Shown here: in pieces, positions 5,396-6,379 of the stretch
Layout: every line of letters begins with the position of its first letter
Numbering within the stretch: the first letter of the stretch is position 1
Assembly: GCA_005786775.1 (NCBI GenBank)
Contig: SYDD01000119.1
Coordinates: 1 to 6,379 of the forward strand
Reading direction: 5' to 3'
From: Opitutaceae bacterium
GTDB taxonomy: Bacteria > Verrucomicrobiota > Verrucomicrobiia > Opitutales > Opitutaceae
Length of the DNA: 6,379 nucleotides
Made by a program: the position numbers and the translations under genes
Notes under the pieces: model-generated
What the model was told of the DNA's origin: nothing
What the model saw: only the letters and a program-made list of their open reading frames with translations
Database searches by the model: none

Positions 5396-6379
5396 ATGAA
5401 GCTGACGCTCCTCGATTGGTCGATCATCCTCGTCTACCTCGCCGGCTGCCTCGCCGCCGGGCTCTGGATGCGGCGCTTTGTGCGCGGCGTGCAGGACTTC
5501 GCGGTGGCCGGGCGCGAAATGGACGTGAACCTCGGCATCGCCTCGCTGGCGGCGACGGAGCTCGGTCTCGTGACGATCATGTACACGGCCCAGCTGGGCT
5601 ACGAGAAGGGCTTCGCGGGGGCGGCAATCGGCGTGATCATGTGGCTGGTGATGTGGTTCGTGGGCCGGACCGGATTCGTGATCGGGCCACTGCGCGCCTC
5701 GGGGATCATGACCGTCCCGGAGCTGTTCGAACGGCGCTTCAGCCCGCGCGTCCGCTGGCTCGCGGGGCTGTTCGTCGTGCTCGGCGGCCTGCTCAACATG
5801 GGCATCTTCCTGCGGCTGGGCGGCGAGTTCCTCGTCCACGCGATCGGCCTCCCCCCGGGAGCACTCGAATGGACGATGACCGCCCTGCTCGGCCTGGTCC
5901 TGCTCTACACCGCGCTGGGCGGGATGCTCTCGGTGCTGGTCACCGACTACCTGCAGTTCCTCGTGATGGGGGTGGGCATTGTGGTCACCTCGGTGCTGGT
6001 GCTGGTGCACATCGGCTGGACGCCGCTCAACGCGGGGCTGGAGGCCGCCTGGGGCGCGGGGCAACTCAAGGGGCATCCGTACAACCCGTTCCACGAATCC
6101 TCATTCGGCTGGGGCTACCTGCTCTGGCAGTTCGTCTTCCAGCTCGCAGTGGTCACGACCTGGCAGACGCAGATCAGCCGGGTGCTCTCGGCCCGCAACG
6201 CCGACACCGCGCGGGCGATGTACCGCCGCACGGCGTTCTACTTCGTCGGCCGCTTCTTGCTCCCGGGCCTCTGGGGCGCGGCGGCCTGCGTGTGGTTCGC
6301 GGCGCAGGGCGGGCTGCCGGAGGGGCTGACCAGCCTGACGGCGATGCCGCATTTCCTCGGGGTGGTGCTGCCCGCCGGC
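5396..6379 (+). CDS. Sodium:solute symporter (SSF family), 3'-truncated by the window edge
   Basis: The ATG at 5396 opens a frame that runs without a stop to the window end, giving 328 residues of a family that is usually about 450-600 long. It is a multi-pass inner-membrane transporter expected to couple Na+ entry to solute uptake. Hydrophobic segments lie near residues 7-27, 47-66, 74-97, 121-143, 160-177, 184-207, 239-256 and 281-303. The SSF signature is clear at 174-187 (LGGMLSVLVTDYLQ), and the DFAVAGREM stretch after the first helix (34-42) matches the conserved loop of the family. The last visible residues (MPHFLGVVLPAG) resemble the conserved Leu-Pro-x-Gly segment that precedes a later helix, so the fold appears to continue intact. 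The substrate (sugar, amino acid, proline, pantothenate or other) cannot be told. The start directly precedes the first helix. No Shine-Dalgarno sequence is seen; it may be co-transcribed with the HAD gene 63 bp upstream. Confidence 0.9.
   Translation, partial: MKLTLLDWSIILVYLAGCLAAGLWMRRFVRGVQDFAVAGREMDVNLGIASLAATELGLVTIMYTAQLGYEKGFAGAAIGVIMWLVMWFVGRTGFVIGPLRASGIMTVPELFERRFSPRVRWLAGLFVVLGGLLNMGIFLRLGGEFLVHAIGLPPGALEWTMTALLGLVLLYTALGGMLSVLVTDYLQFLVMGVGIVVTSVLVLVHIGWTPLNAGLEAAWGAGQLKGHPYNPFHESSFGWGYLLWQFVFQLAVVTTWQTQISRVLSARNADTARAMYRRTAFYFVGRFLLPGLWGAAACVWFAAQGGLPEGLTSLTAMPHFLGVVLPAG

Noticed and set aside
4913..6094. Minus-strand open frame of 393 codons opposite the HAD and symporter genes.
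   Set aside because: The translation is rich in His, Glu, Gln, Arg and Pro without hydrophobic core patterns, and it overlaps two clear coding genes on the other strand.
1..6379. Search for a defence system, mobile element, CRISPR array, tRNA or rRNA, or riboswitch.
   Set aside because: No transposase, integrase, direct-repeat array, tRNA cloverleaf or conserved RNA motif was recognised by eye. The window looks like ordinary chromosomal core and envelope genes.

Overview
This is a very GC-rich window, densely packed with genes. It holds seven protein-coding genes, with only short gaps between them and no RNA gene, CRISPR array or insertion sequence that I can see. The best guess at a host is a member of the Verrucomicrobiota, for example an Opitutaceae-like bacterium. 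That rests on the high GC, the DapL-type diaminopimelate aminotransferase (known from plants, Chlamydiae, Verrucomicrobia and scattered other phyla), the absence of recognisable Shine-Dalgarno sequences, and the Gram-negative type lipid-transport operon. The taxonomic call is inference.

Layout: (1) positions 1-1002, + strand, is the 3' four-fifths of dapL (LL-diaminopimelate aminotransferase, lysine/peptidoglycan precursor synthesis), cut by the window start. (2) Positions 1029-4620, - strand, form a four-gene MCE/Mla-type lipid ABC transporter operon. It is read right to left as permease with fused N-terminal STAS/MlaB-like domain (mlaE), ATPase (mlaF), single-MCE-domain periplasmic protein with a long helical C-terminus (mlaD), and an ABC-transport auxiliary lipoprotein of the PqiC/YmbA type. 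It is convergent with dapL, with only 26 bp between the stop codons. (3) Positions 4685-5332, + strand, encode a HAD-family phosphatase resembling phosphoglycolate phosphatase, divergent from mlaE. (4) Position 5396 to the window end, + strand, is the N-terminal 328 residues of a sodium:solute symporter (SSF family), cut by the window end.

The four minus-strand genes plausibly act as one envelope machine. MlaF and MlaE would form the inner-membrane ABC core, with the STAS domain replacing a separate MlaB. MlaD would form the periplasmic lipid-binding ring and helical barrel, and the lipoprotein would provide the outer-membrane-side end. No mlaC or mlaA gene lies in the window. The most unusual non-coding signal is a perfect 14-bp inverted repeat with a 4-nt loop inside the 3' end of mlaF. 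It is followed by a second, smaller inverted repeat over the mlaF stop codon, so two hairpins could form in the mRNA at the mlaF-mlaD junction. I see no convincing evidence of a wholly new system; the genes belong to recognisable families.
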